Assembly (NCBI GenBank): GCA_902761715.1
Contig: CACWLK010000012.1
Location: forward strand, 1-64,000
Direction: 5' to 3'
Length of the DNA stretch: 64,000 nucleotides
DNA from: an uncultured Rhodospirillales bacterium
GTDB lineage: Bacteria; Pseudomonadota; Alphaproteobacteria; RF32; CAG-239
The notes below the pieces were generated by a model. That model did no database searches, was not told where the DNA came from, and saw only the letters and a program-made list of their open reading frames with translations. Position 1 is the stretch's first letter. The number at the start of each line of letters is the position of its first letter. Below are positions 7,765 through 16,328 of the stretch, in pieces. Made by a program: the position numbers and the translations under genes.

Positions 7765-10700
7765 CTAGAACCCCTCTTCCTCATCTTGGCCAAACAGCGA
7801 TGCAACAACCTCTTTCAGAGAATTGGGGCTGAGTGCAGAAAGCGGATTGAGATCGACTTCAGGAGCATCGGACGTGCCTGATATTGTATAATTTGCCGCA
7901 AAAACTGTTCCGTCTTTTCCGGCCAAAAGATTACCAACCAAAGGAATTTTTCCTATCATGGTATTTAATCCGTAAGCCGGTGCGACCATGCCGCTGATGT
8001 CTATAACATGGTTGTTCATGTTATATGCTCCGCTGAAATTAATTCCCAAAACATTGCCGTAAGTATGAGCTTTGTTTACATATAATATATCATTTTTATA
8101 TTTAAACGGGGCGTCAAAGTGCGAAAATGTCATACCATCGCCGGTGAGCAAATCAACCATGCCGGTAAAAGAAGCGACAGTCAGCAGTTTTGCCAATACA
8201 GGTGTATTGTGTAAACTGAAATCGCGGATTTTGGCATGACCGATTAACATTTTGTCAGCACCGCGCTTGGCTTCAATCTTGAGGTTGCCGCTGTAAAGAT
8301 TGTTGTAAATACGCAAGAAACGTAACGTGTTGCCGGCAGAGTTGCTAGTGATGTTTAAGTAATATTCTTTATTGGGTTTGGGCTCATAATCAACTTTTAA
8401 TGTCATATCTTTGTTGTAATCATAGTTGCCAATCAAATGAACCTCGTGAATACCGACACCATGAACAAGTTGTGCTGTACCGGCAAAATTAGTAACTGCA
8501 ACATCAGGGTTGCTCCAAAGGCTGTTAACCGCAATATTCAAATCAATATTCGGCGTGTTTTCCCAACTGTTATCAGCTTCTTTTTGGTTATCAACAGCAG
8601 ATGTTGATCGACGCTCAAAAAACTCTGTCAAATCGTAGCTGTTGCCGGAAATATTAATCGTATACTTTTGGTTTTTGTCATATGCAAGATCTATCTTGGC
8701 TTGAGCTCTGGTCTTAGGACCATTGATTTTGCTGATATCAATAAGTTTAGGACGGTTTTTGTTGTCAAAATCAGCACGTCCGATAATTTCAAAATCGGGC
8801 TTTTTCATGCTGAATGAGGAAATAGAATTGAGTTTTTTATCTTTAATAACCAAATTTGCTTTCAGCTCACCTGATTGGTCCTTAGGTTTTACAAAACCCA
8901 AAAAGCTGTAGTCAAGGGCGGCATGCAACATATTGGCCGTAACATCGACATTATATCCGTTTTTGATAGGTTGAGCGACGGCCTCAATCTCAATGTATCC
9001 CTCAATGTAAGGTTTGCTTAAAAAGCTTACATCGACGCCCAATTTTTTGAGCAAAGCTTCATCACCGTTGAATTTAGCTCGATAACTACTGGTGTTGTCT
9101 TTGTCCGGATTGAAACGCTCGTTCCAAGAAATATTTAGCGGTATGCCGTCAAGTTCGGCATCACCGTTAACCTTGAGACCGGAATTATCTACAAACAAAC
9201 TCAGTTCATCGGCTTTGACATCTTTATTGTCCCAGACATCAGATATTTCAACATCATGTAAAGTTGATTTTACCGTTACTTTAACATCATTATATCCGAG
9301 ATCTTTTTTAAGCTCAAAATCAAGTGTCAAATCTGTTTCGGCATTACCTTTCATAATGTCAGGTTTCAGACCCAAATCAGACGTAAAGTTAAGCGGCGGA
9401 TGATCAATGAGTTTAAGGGCATCGGTAATTGAGGAGTTTGAAAGCAACTTGATGTTTATGTAGTTGCGGTCCTTGTCCAAATCATAAATTCTGACCGAGC
9501 CGGAATCAAGCAAAATTCCATCAGACTTTGCCTTATCCAACAAAATTGTAATGCTGTTGGAATCAACTTTAAATTCGCCATAAACATTAGTAACCATCGG
9601 CATGGTATCAATGTAGCGAACGTTAGAATCTTCAATATAAGTGCCACCACTTAACTTAGTAAGCTCAATTTTTTTGGTCTTAGTATTATACCCGAAGTCA
9701 AACTCAAAATGTGCATCTTTGGCATCACCGCCGAACAGACTTTCTTTGCACCATTCCCAAGCTTCAGGTGCAATGTAACGTGGCCAATAAATGTAAAGAT
9801 CATTTAATTTAAGGGCTTTGATATCGGCAGTAAACTTCATTTTGAGAGCTTTGAATGACGACTTGAGCAACATTTTACCCAAACCGGTGGCACTAAAGCC
9901 GACTTTTACTTTTTGCTCTCCGAGGTTAAAGTCAGCATTTTGAATTTCAAGGTTATCCAGACCGCCGTTGATTTTTCCGTCTAAAACAAAAGATGAAATG
10001 TTATATTTTGAGTTTTCGTCATCGGCTGCAAAAATAATATTACCCTGTCCGCCTTCAAATTGAAAACTGATTTCACCTATGGCTTTTTCAACGGCATGAA
10101 TAAGGTCTTCACGGCTGCTGGCAAATTCGTTAAAATCAACCACCGTTGCTACTTTACCGCTGACCGGAACATTGATTTGGTACAGTTTGGCTCGAGTTTC
10201 TTCATCAACGTAGTTATTAATAACCGTTGAAGGAACCAAATCACTGAAATATGCCTGAATTGCGAGTTTGTTATCACCGGCACGATATCCGGCATCAACA
10301 CCGGCTGAAATTTGGGTGTCATTAATATTAATAAGAGCGCTGACATCCGTCAACATATCGCTAAGTCCGCGGCTGAAATGGTAATTCAGGTCGGAAAGCA
10401 CCCATTTTCTGCCCAAATCCACCTCGTGGAACTCGGCTTCGCCCCCGGAAATGACAATGCTGTTTATATAGCTTTCGGGATAGGTGTTATCGTTGGAGTT
10501 AAAACGCTCCAAAAAGTCTTCAAACAAAGAAACATAGTAGTCGAGTTTTTTCTCGGTAACTTCAGAGGCTTTATCCTGTTTTTTGAGGCCATAAGTCGTA
10601 AAGATATATACAGACGGGTTTTCAAGCTCAATTGAAGACGGAGCCACAATACCGCGCAACAAAGCCTTTATGCTAAATGATACGGCCGCTCGCGGTGCAG

Positions 10701-10983
10701 AAAATCTGACGGTTTCGTCATTACTTTTATATACAACTTTATTGGCAATAATTTTGATCGGCTTAACCGAGCGAACAAGCTCAATGTTTACGCTTTCAAG
10801 CGAGACATCTGCGGTTTCAGCGTCAGGACTTAAGGCCGCTATTATGTATGGTTTAAGGAACGGCGCTGAAATAGGACCACGATATAACTGCCACAAAAAC
10901 AGCAAAAAGACAAACAGCAATGCAAGCATTGCATAATTCAGAATTTTGCGGGCAAGATAGAGCCTGTTAGATACTTTTCGCAT
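7765..10983 (-). CDS. Giant AsmA-like / DUF3971 envelope protein (YhdP/TamB-type bridge)
   Basis: A 1072-aa protein with one N-terminal membrane helix (about 15-34, LNYAMLALLFVFLLFLW), the rest being a long beta-rich periplasmic part. The N-terminal segment (SVNIELVRSVKPIKI, PRAAVSFSIKALLRG) matches the DUF3971/AsmA start. The C-terminal 250 residues have the AsmA_2 pattern (LLTVASFTGMVDLLTGDGM; GTFAANYTISGTSDAPEV-like end). Members such as YhdP and TamB form hydrophobic grooves that move phospholipid between the membranes. The gene directly follows prfB on the same strand, with no gap. Confidence 0.85.
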   Translation of the reverse strand: MRKVSNRLYLARKILNYAMLALLFVFLLFLWQLYRGPISAPFLKPYIIAALSPDAETADVSLESVNIELVRSVKPIKIIANKVVYKSNDETVRFSAPRAAVSFSIKALLRGIVAPSSIELENPSVYIFTTYGLKKQDKASEVTEKKLDYYVSLFEDFLERFNSNDNTYPESYINSIVISGGEAEFHEVDLGRKWVLSDLNYHFSRGLSDMLTDVSALININDTQISAGVDAGYRAGDNKLAIQAYFSDLVPSTVINNYVDEETRAKLYQINVPVSGKVATVVDFNEFASSREDLIHAVEKAIGEISFQFEGGQGNIIFAADDENSKYNISSFVLDGKINGGLDNLEIQNADFNLGEQKVKVGFSATGLGKMLLKSSFKALKMKFTADIKALKLNDLYIYWPRYIAPEAWEWCKESLFGGDAKDAHFEFDFGYNTKTKKIELTKLSGGTYIEDSNVRYIDTMPMVTNVYGEFKVDSNSITILLDKAKSDGILLDSGSVRIYDLDKDRNYINIKLLSNSSITDALKLIDHPPLNFTSDLGLKPDIMKGNAETDLTLDFELKKDLGYNDVKVTVKSTLHDVEISDVWDNKDVKADELSLFVDNSGLKVNGDAELDGIPLNISWNERFNPDKDNTSSYRAKFNGDEALLKKLGVDVSFLSKPYIEGYIEIEAVAQPIKNGYNVDVTANMLHAALDYSFLGFVKPKDQSGELKANLVIKDKKLNSISSFSMKKPDFEIIGRADFDNKNRPKLIDISKINGPKTRAQAKIDLAYDKNQKYTINISGNSYDLTEFFERRSTSAVDNQKEADNSWENTPNIDLNIAVNSLWSNPDVAVTNFAGTAQLVHGVGIHEVHLIGNYDYNKDMTLKVDYEPKPNKEYYLNITSNSAGNTLRFLRIYNNLYSGNLKIEAKRGADKMLIGHAKIRDFSLHNTPVLAKLLTVASFTGMVDLLTGDGMTFSHFDAPFKYKNDILYVNKAHTYGNVLGINFSGAYNMNNHVIDISGMVAPAYGLNTMIGKIPLVGNLLAGKDGTVFAANYTISGTSDAPEVDLNPLSALSPNSLKEVVASLFGQDEEEGF

Positions 10984-12085
10984 TTATTTTGCCACCTTGT
11001 CCGCCAATGCTGATTCCAAAAATAAATCTATGTCGCCGTCAAGGACAGACTTTACATCTGAAGTTTCAACTTCTGTGCGCAAATCTTTGACCATTTTGTA
11101 CGGCTGTAAAACGTATGAGCGAATTTGATAACCCCAACCGTTATCGCCTTGAGCATCCCATTGACCTTTTTCGGCATCTTCACGTTTTTTGACCTCAATT
11201 TCATATAAACGGGCTCGCAACATATTCCATGCTGCCTCTAGGTTTTGGAATTGAGAGCGCTGATTTTGACATTGAACAACAATACCTGTCGGAATGTGGG
11301 TTATGCGAACAGCAGAATCGGTTTTGTTAATATGTTGACCACCGGCACCCGATGAGCGGTATGTATCAATGCGACAATCAGATTCATTGATTTCAATATT
11401 GATTTTGTCATCAATATCAGGATAGACACCGACCGAGGCAAAACTGGTATGACGGCGAGCGTTACTGTCAAACGGTGATATACGTACCAAACGATGAACG
11501 CCACTTTCTGATTTTAACCAGCCGTATGCATTGTGCCCGATAATTTTTATTGTAGCGGATTTTATGCCGGCAACATCGCCTTCAGCTTCTTCAATGTATT
11601 CAACCTTATATTGATGAGCCTCTGCCCAACGAGTATACATACGGAGCAACATCTCAGCCCAGTCCTGAGCCTCAGTGCCGCCGCTGCCGGAGTGAACTTC
11701 CAAAAATGCATTGTTACTATCCGCCTCTCCGCAAAGCAAGGCCTCAAGTTCGCCGCGGCGACCTTTGGATTTGAGGGCTTGCATTTGAGAAATTATTTCG
11801 GATATAAGTTCCTGATTGTTTTCAAGTTCGGCAAGCTCACACAACTCAACCAAGTCTGTACGAGATTTTTCAAGTTCATCAATCAGGTTAATGTCAGCCT
11901 CGAGTTTATTTTTTTCGCTGAGTAATTTTTGTGCCTTGTCGGCATCATTCCACAGCTCTGCATCTGAAGTCAGGTTGTTCAGTTCATCAAGACGGATAAC
12001 GGCATTGTCATAGTCAAAGAGACCTCCTCAGCAGGCTGATTGACTGCTTGATTTCTTCATTTAAATTATAAACTTCGGCTTGCAT
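10984..12085 (-). CDS. prfB: Peptide chain release factor 2 with programmed +1 frameshift
   Basis: RF2 ends translation at UGA and UAA. The gene is in two frames. Codons 1-23 run from ATG 12085 to CTT at 12017-12019 and are followed by an in-frame TGA (12014-12016). Skipping one base continues into 343 further codons, giving 366 aa, close to the E. coli length. The tripeptide anticodon SPF (near 204) and the catalytic GGQ (near 248) are present. An AGGAAA ribosome site lies in the gap after the PBP1A stop. The shift sequence autoregulates RF2: low RF2 lets the ribosome slip past its own UGA. Confidence 0.96.
12013..12028 (-). promoter_or_regulatory. RF2 programmed +1 frameshift signal
   Basis: On the minus strand the sequence reads AGG AGG TCT CTT TGA C. 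This is a Shine-Dalgarno-like AGGAGG placed one codon before the CTT TGA C slip site, with the same spacing as the E. coli prfB site. Both frames around it encode recognisable RF2 sequence (…LLRRSL then DYDNAVIRLDEL…). Confidence 0.95.
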
Positions 12086-12096
12086 TTTGTTGTTTC

Positions 12097-14553
12097 CTAA
12101 TATTGGGTGCCAAGTTGGAAAGCCTCTTGTCCGGCGCTGTTTTCAAAGCTTTTGTAACTGCCGTTGGCTTGCGGATCATCATCAGCATTGCCACCGATTA
12201 CACGGGTTGTATTGGAAAAACTAAACTCGGGTTTGAGAGCCTCCAAAATGACAACTTTGTCGCTCGGCTGAGCCGGATTTCCGGTTTCGTAGTTAACACG
12301 GACAAGTTTGATACCGGTAGGAATGCGGAAAGCTGTATCCGGCTGACCTTTAAGAGCTTCTTCCATAAAACGATAGAAAATCGGCAATGCGACACTGGCT
12401 CCGGTTTCAACTTTACCGAGGGAGCGAGGTTCGTCAAAACCAACGTATGTTCCAACGACCAAATCAGGTGAAAAACCGACAAACCAGCCTTCTTTGTTGT
12501 CATTTGTAGTTCCGGTTTTTCCGGCCAGATGGCGTCCTAAACCACGCAGGCGGGCACCGGTACCACGAATGGCTACGCCTTCAAGAATTGAGGTCATTTG
12601 GTAAGCTGAAAGGCGGTCGATTACTTGTTCACGAGGGTCAGTCAATTGCGGTACATCTTGAGAATTCCACTTATCAAAATTGCAATCCTCACATTTGCGC
12701 TTGTCGTGCTTCAAAATGGTGTTGCCGTATCGGTCCTGAACCTGCTCAATAAAATACGGAGTAACTTTTTTGCCACCGTTAACAATAATGGCGTATGCTG
12801 ATGTAAGATCGTCAAGCTTGGTTTCGCCGGCACCTAAAGACATTGACAAGAGCTTAGGCAGGTTTTTGTTGATACCTACTTTAGCGGCAAATGCCGCAAC
12901 TTTATCCATACCAACATCTTGCGCTAGACGAACGGTCATGAGGTTACGCGATTTTTCAATGCCGGCACGCAAGGTCATCAACCCATAGAACTTTTTAGAG
13001 TAGTTTTCAGGCTTCCACTTTGGCAATCCGGGACCTTGATCAAGAACAAACGGAGCGTCCAAAATCAAATCGGTCGGAGAATAACCGTTTTCAAGAGCAG
13101 TCAGATAAACAAACGGCTTAAAAGCTGAGCCGGTCTGACGTTTGGCTTGAGTAGCACGATTGAATTGTGAACGACCGAATGCATACCCGCCAACCACTGC
13201 CAAAACTTTGCCGGTATGAGGGTCAATTGCAATCAGACCTCCATCAACGTTTGGTTCCTGACGCAGGTAGTATGAGTGTTCCGGAAGTTTTTGCTTAGCA
13301 ATTTTGTCTTCGCTTACAGGCTCAACAATAATAACATCTCCGGTGTTCAAAACTGCTGTTGCTTTGGTTGGAGTGTCGCCGATGCGTTGATCAGGCAAGT
13401 TTTTGTGTGCCCATTTCAACAATGCCATGGGAATTACACCGACATTGCCATCAGCCGTAGTAATTGAGGCTTCTTTTTCATTAACATCAACCACTAAAGC
13501 CTTTTGCCAGCTCTTATTTAAGTAAGTAGGAAGTTGAATTTCCTTAAAAGCTTTATCATCATCGGGATTAATGTGAGCCAATGGTCCTCTCCAGCCATGC
13601 CGAATGTCATAGTTTTCAACTTCTTCACGAAAGACTTTGGTAGCAATATTTTGCAAGCGAGGATCAAGTGTGGTACGGACAATCAACCCGCCCTCGTTCA
13701 GATCTTCAGCACCAAAACGGCTTTGAATTTCACGGCGAACTTCTTCGCTGAAATATTCGGCATTAGTTACATAGTTATCAGACCGTTCAATAACTTTCAG
13801 CGGGCGATTTTGTGCTTCGGCAGCAGTAACTTCATCAATATAACCTTCCTCGTTCATACGAGTGAGCACCCAGTTACGTCTAGCAATTGCGGCATCATAA
13901 TGACGATGAGGGTTGTAGTTATTAGGTCCCTTTGGCAGTGCGGCAAGGTAGGCTATTTCTTCAATAGCCAGTTTATCAAGCGGCTTGCCGAAATAATTGA
14001 GAGCGGCGGCAGCAACACCGTAAGAACGGTTGCCCAAGTAAATTTCATTTAAGTAAAGCTCTAAAATATGTTCTTTGGTAAAGGCTTTCTCAATACGTCT
14101 CGAGATAATTGCTTCTTTGATTTTGCGAACATATGAAACCTCGGATGACAAAAGAAAGTTTTTGGCAACTTGTTGGGTTATGGTTGAAGCACCGGCAGGG
14201 CGGCGACCGCTACCGAGATGTTTGAGGTTACCCAACATCGCACGAACAATGCCTAAATAATCAATGCCGGAGTGGGTATAAAAGTTTTTGTCCTCGGCGG
14301 CGATAAATGCATTTTTTACCATTGCCGGAATTTTTTCTATCGGCATAAACAAACGCTGTTCGGTAGCGTATTCCATCATCAACTGTCCATCACCGGCAAA
14401 AAGGCGGGTGGTAACCGGAGGTTCATATTTTTCAAGCTGGTGATAGTCGGGCAAATTGTGATTGATACGCAACAGCACAACCATAAGCAAAAGCAAACCT
14501 ACTACAGCAAAGAAAAAGCAGGTACTGAGCATTGATGATAAAGTTTTAAGCAT
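12097..14553 (-). CDS. mrcA: Penicillin-binding protein 1A (bifunctional glycosyltransferase/transpeptidase)
   Basis: An 818-aa class A PBP that polymerises and crosslinks peptidoglycan. It has a membrane anchor at about 9-29 and a GT51 domain with the catalytic Glu in AAEDKNFYTHSG (E87). The transpeptidase has SXXK in GSAFKP near 475, SRN near 534 and KTGTT near 680. A pair CEDC near 630 is an unusual local feature. The gene sits between the amidase and prfB on the same strand, an order often seen in Alphaproteobacteria, and its stop is 11 bases before the prfB start. Confidence 0.95.
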   Translation of the reverse strand: MLKTLSSMLSTCFFFAVVGLLLLMVVLLRINHNLPDYHQLEKYEPPVTTRLFAGDGQLMMEYATEQRLFMPIEKIPAMVKNAFIAAEDKNFYTHSGIDYLGIVRAMLGNLKHLGSGRRPAGASTITQQVAKNFLLSSEVSYVRKIKEAIISRRIEKAFTKEHILELYLNEIYLGNRSYGVAAAALNYFGKPLDKLAIEEIAYLAALPKGPNNYNPHRHYDAAIARRNWVLTRMNEEGYIDEVTAAEAQNRPLKVIERSDNYVTNAEYFSEEVRREIQSRFGAEDLNEGGLIVRTTLDPRLQNIATKVFREEVENYDIRHGWRGPLAHINPDDDKAFKEIQLPTYLNKSWQKALVVDVNEKEASITTADGNVGVIPMALLKWAHKNLPDQRIGDTPTKATAVLNTGDVIIVEPVSEDKIAKQKLPEHSYYLRQEPNVDGGLIAIDPHTGKVLAVVGGYAFGRSQFNRATQAKRQTGSAFKPFVYLTALENGYSPTDLILDAPFVLDQGPGLPKWKPENYSKKFYGLMTLRAGIEKSRNLMTVRLAQDVGMDKVAAFAAKVGINKNLPKLLSMSLGAGETKLDDLTSAYAIIVNGGKKVTPYFIEQVQDRYGNTILKHDKRKCEDCNFDKWNSQDVPQLTDPREQVIDRLSAYQMTSILEGVAIRGTGARLRGLGRHLAGKTGTTNDNKEGWFVGFSPDLVVGTYVGFDEPRSLGKVETGASVALPIFYRFMEEALKGQPDTAFRIPTGIKLVRVNYETGNPAQPSDKVVILEALKPEFSFSNTTRVIGGNADDDPQANGSYKSFENSAGQEAFQLGTQY

Positions 14554-14633
14554 TTTTGTTTCTTGTCCGTTGATAATAAATTTGCAATAAAATTAGCAGT
14601 TTTTAGATTTTCATACAACTATTTTTTTTGATG

Positions 14634-15848
14634 TCAAAACAATGATTTATGTTTCATATCTTCAAAGTATCTGTTAATTGCCTTAACTGCCGATGAAGCA
14701 AGCTTGCGACGATAACTCTCCTGACGCAGAAGACGCTCTTCGTTTTTGTTGGAAAGGTAACCCATTTCCAAGAGAACGGAGGGAACATCAGGAGCTTTGA
14801 GAACAGCAAAACCGGCGAAACGATGGGTATCACTAATTAACCGAACCGATTTACGCATTTCAAGCTCAATGCAACGGGCAAACTCAGATGAGCGATTGCG
14901 AGTTTCACGTTGAGCAAGGCTAATCAGCACATCATTAACTTCTTTAGATTGTTCAAACATGTTTACTCCGGCAATGATGTCAACCTTATTTTCACGTTCA
15001 GCCAAAGCTTCGGCTTCTTTATCCGATGCTGTTTCTGACAAAGTATAAACTGACAAACCTTTGGCGTTGCGGTTAGTAGCACTATCGGCGTGCAGAGATA
15101 TAAACAAATCGGCATTATGTTTGCGGGCGATTTTGACACGATCACGCAAAGGAATGAAAATATCAGTGCTTCTGGTTAAAAAGACTTTGTATTTGCCCTC
15201 TTTATCAAGTTGACGTTTCAACTCCTTAGCGGCAGCTAAAGTAATATTCTTTTCATAAACACCGGAATATCCGATTGCTCCGGGATCATGACCGCCATGT
15301 CCGGCATCAATTACGACTATTTTTTTAGCATTGTTATTGTTGTTGGCTTTAATCGGGGTAACCGATGATGTGCTTTTGTTTTTGGTACCGTTGCTGACTG
15401 CGTGTCCCTGCCCGACTTTTGAGGCAAAATCACGCTCGGAGGCAACATTAACATCGATTGCCAAGCGCCAGTTAAAATTGGACTGTGGTGCCAGCATAAA
15501 AGCTTTTTTGATAGTAACCGGCTTCTGCAAATCAAATACTATGCGTTTTTTGGTTCCGTCAAGAGTTCCGACTCGTACACGTCCGACAATATTGTTTTTG
15601 TCCTTGGTGTTTTCAATCGAGCGGGCGACATTAGTGCCATCGACATCGATTACCAGTCGTTTGGGATTGTCAAGCAGAAAGACATTGTAATGAAAATCTG
15701 ATGAAGCATCGAAGACAACACGGACACTATCTGCGCCCTGTCCGATGCGTAAGCCGGTAATCTCACCGGCAAATGCCGGTAAGCACATAATGCAATACAG
15801 AATCGCAAACAGCGCCAATCCGCAGAATGTAGAAATCAGTCTTTTCAT
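14634..15848 (-). CDS. amiC: N-acetylmuramoyl-L-alanine amidase (AmiC type)
   Basis: A 404-aa periplasmic septum-splitting amidase. The start ATG at 15848 gives a signal peptide (LISTFCGLALFAILYCIMCLPAFA). An AMIN domain occupies about 25-135 (ITGLRIGQGADSVRVVFD). A low-complexity Asn/Lys/Ser linker follows, then an Amidase_3 domain from about 175 with zinc ligands in VIDAGHGGHDPGAIG and SLHADSA and the catalytic Glu in LLEMGYLSN. The AMIN domain is known to target such enzymes to septal peptidoglycan. It lies 80 bp upstream of the PBP1A gene on the same strand. Confidence 0.93.
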   Translation of the reverse strand: MKRLISTFCGLALFAILYCIMCLPAFAGEITGLRIGQGADSVRVVFDASSDFHYNVFLLDNPKRLVIDVDGTNVARSIENTKDKNNIVGRVRVGTLDGTKKRIVFDLQKPVTIKKAFMLAPQSNFNWRLAIDVNVASERDFASKVGQGHAVSNGTKNKSTSSVTPIKANNNNNAKKIVVIDAGHGGHDPGAIGYSGVYEKNITLAAAKELKRQLDKEGKYKVFLTRSTDIFIPLRDRVKIARKHNADLFISLHADSATNRNAKGLSVYTLSETASDKEAEALAERENKVDIIAGVNMFEQSKEVNDVLISLAQRETRNRSSEFARCIELEMRKSVRLISDTHRFAGFAVLKAPDVPSVLLEMGYLSNKNEERLLRQESYRRKLASSAVKAINRYFEDMKHKSLF

Positions 15849-16328
15849 TTTATGCCACTTGTTTGGTATATTATACCTATTACTTATTACCAAGATATTA
15901 AAACATTGCCAAATGTTATTTTGTTAATTGTGAAAAACCTGTTGTAATTTTTTTCAGCTTGTTATATTTTAGGGTTGTCAAATTTGTTTTGATCGGTTCT
16001 GCAACTAACAACATATGATGGAACTACAGAGTGCAGAAAGCCGGTCGCCGCCGTTTTCATAGCGAAAATCGTGCCTAGGCAGGTTTGAATTTGGAGAGGT
16101 TTTACCTCGGAGAGGATTTTTGATTTTTTTGAACAATAAATAACTAAACAACAACAATGTTCAAAAAAGAATGTGTTTGAAACAGGTAGGCGCATGAGGC
16201 GTCATTTACGGAGAGGTGCGAGTGCACCGGCTTTTTTCAAATTAGGGGGAGAATCCGTCTTCCCGAGTTCTCAGTCGATATTCTTTCCGCGGAGTTTGCG
16301 CAGATTTGTGCGCTGATGTGGAGTTTTT
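15849..16328 (+). promoter_or_regulatory. 480-bp intergenic region containing the RNase E leader
   Basis: No protein gene is supported here. A weak promoter for rne may be TTGTAA (15942-15947) with TATATT (15963-15968), although its spacing is only 15. The following transcript would have a leader of about 350 nt. It contains GAGG-TTTTA-CCTC, a terminator-like hairpin at 16215-16228 (GGTGC-GAGT-GCACC) followed by a run of six T (16232-16237), and a small hairpin at 16298-16313 just before the start. E. coli rne has a comparable 361-nt leader used for autoregulation. By analogy this could be a feedback element, which is inference. Confidence 0.45.

Noticed and set aside
15962-16195. 77-codon minus-strand frame before rne
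   Set aside because: It covers the structured rne leader, has no ribosome site and looks like chance.
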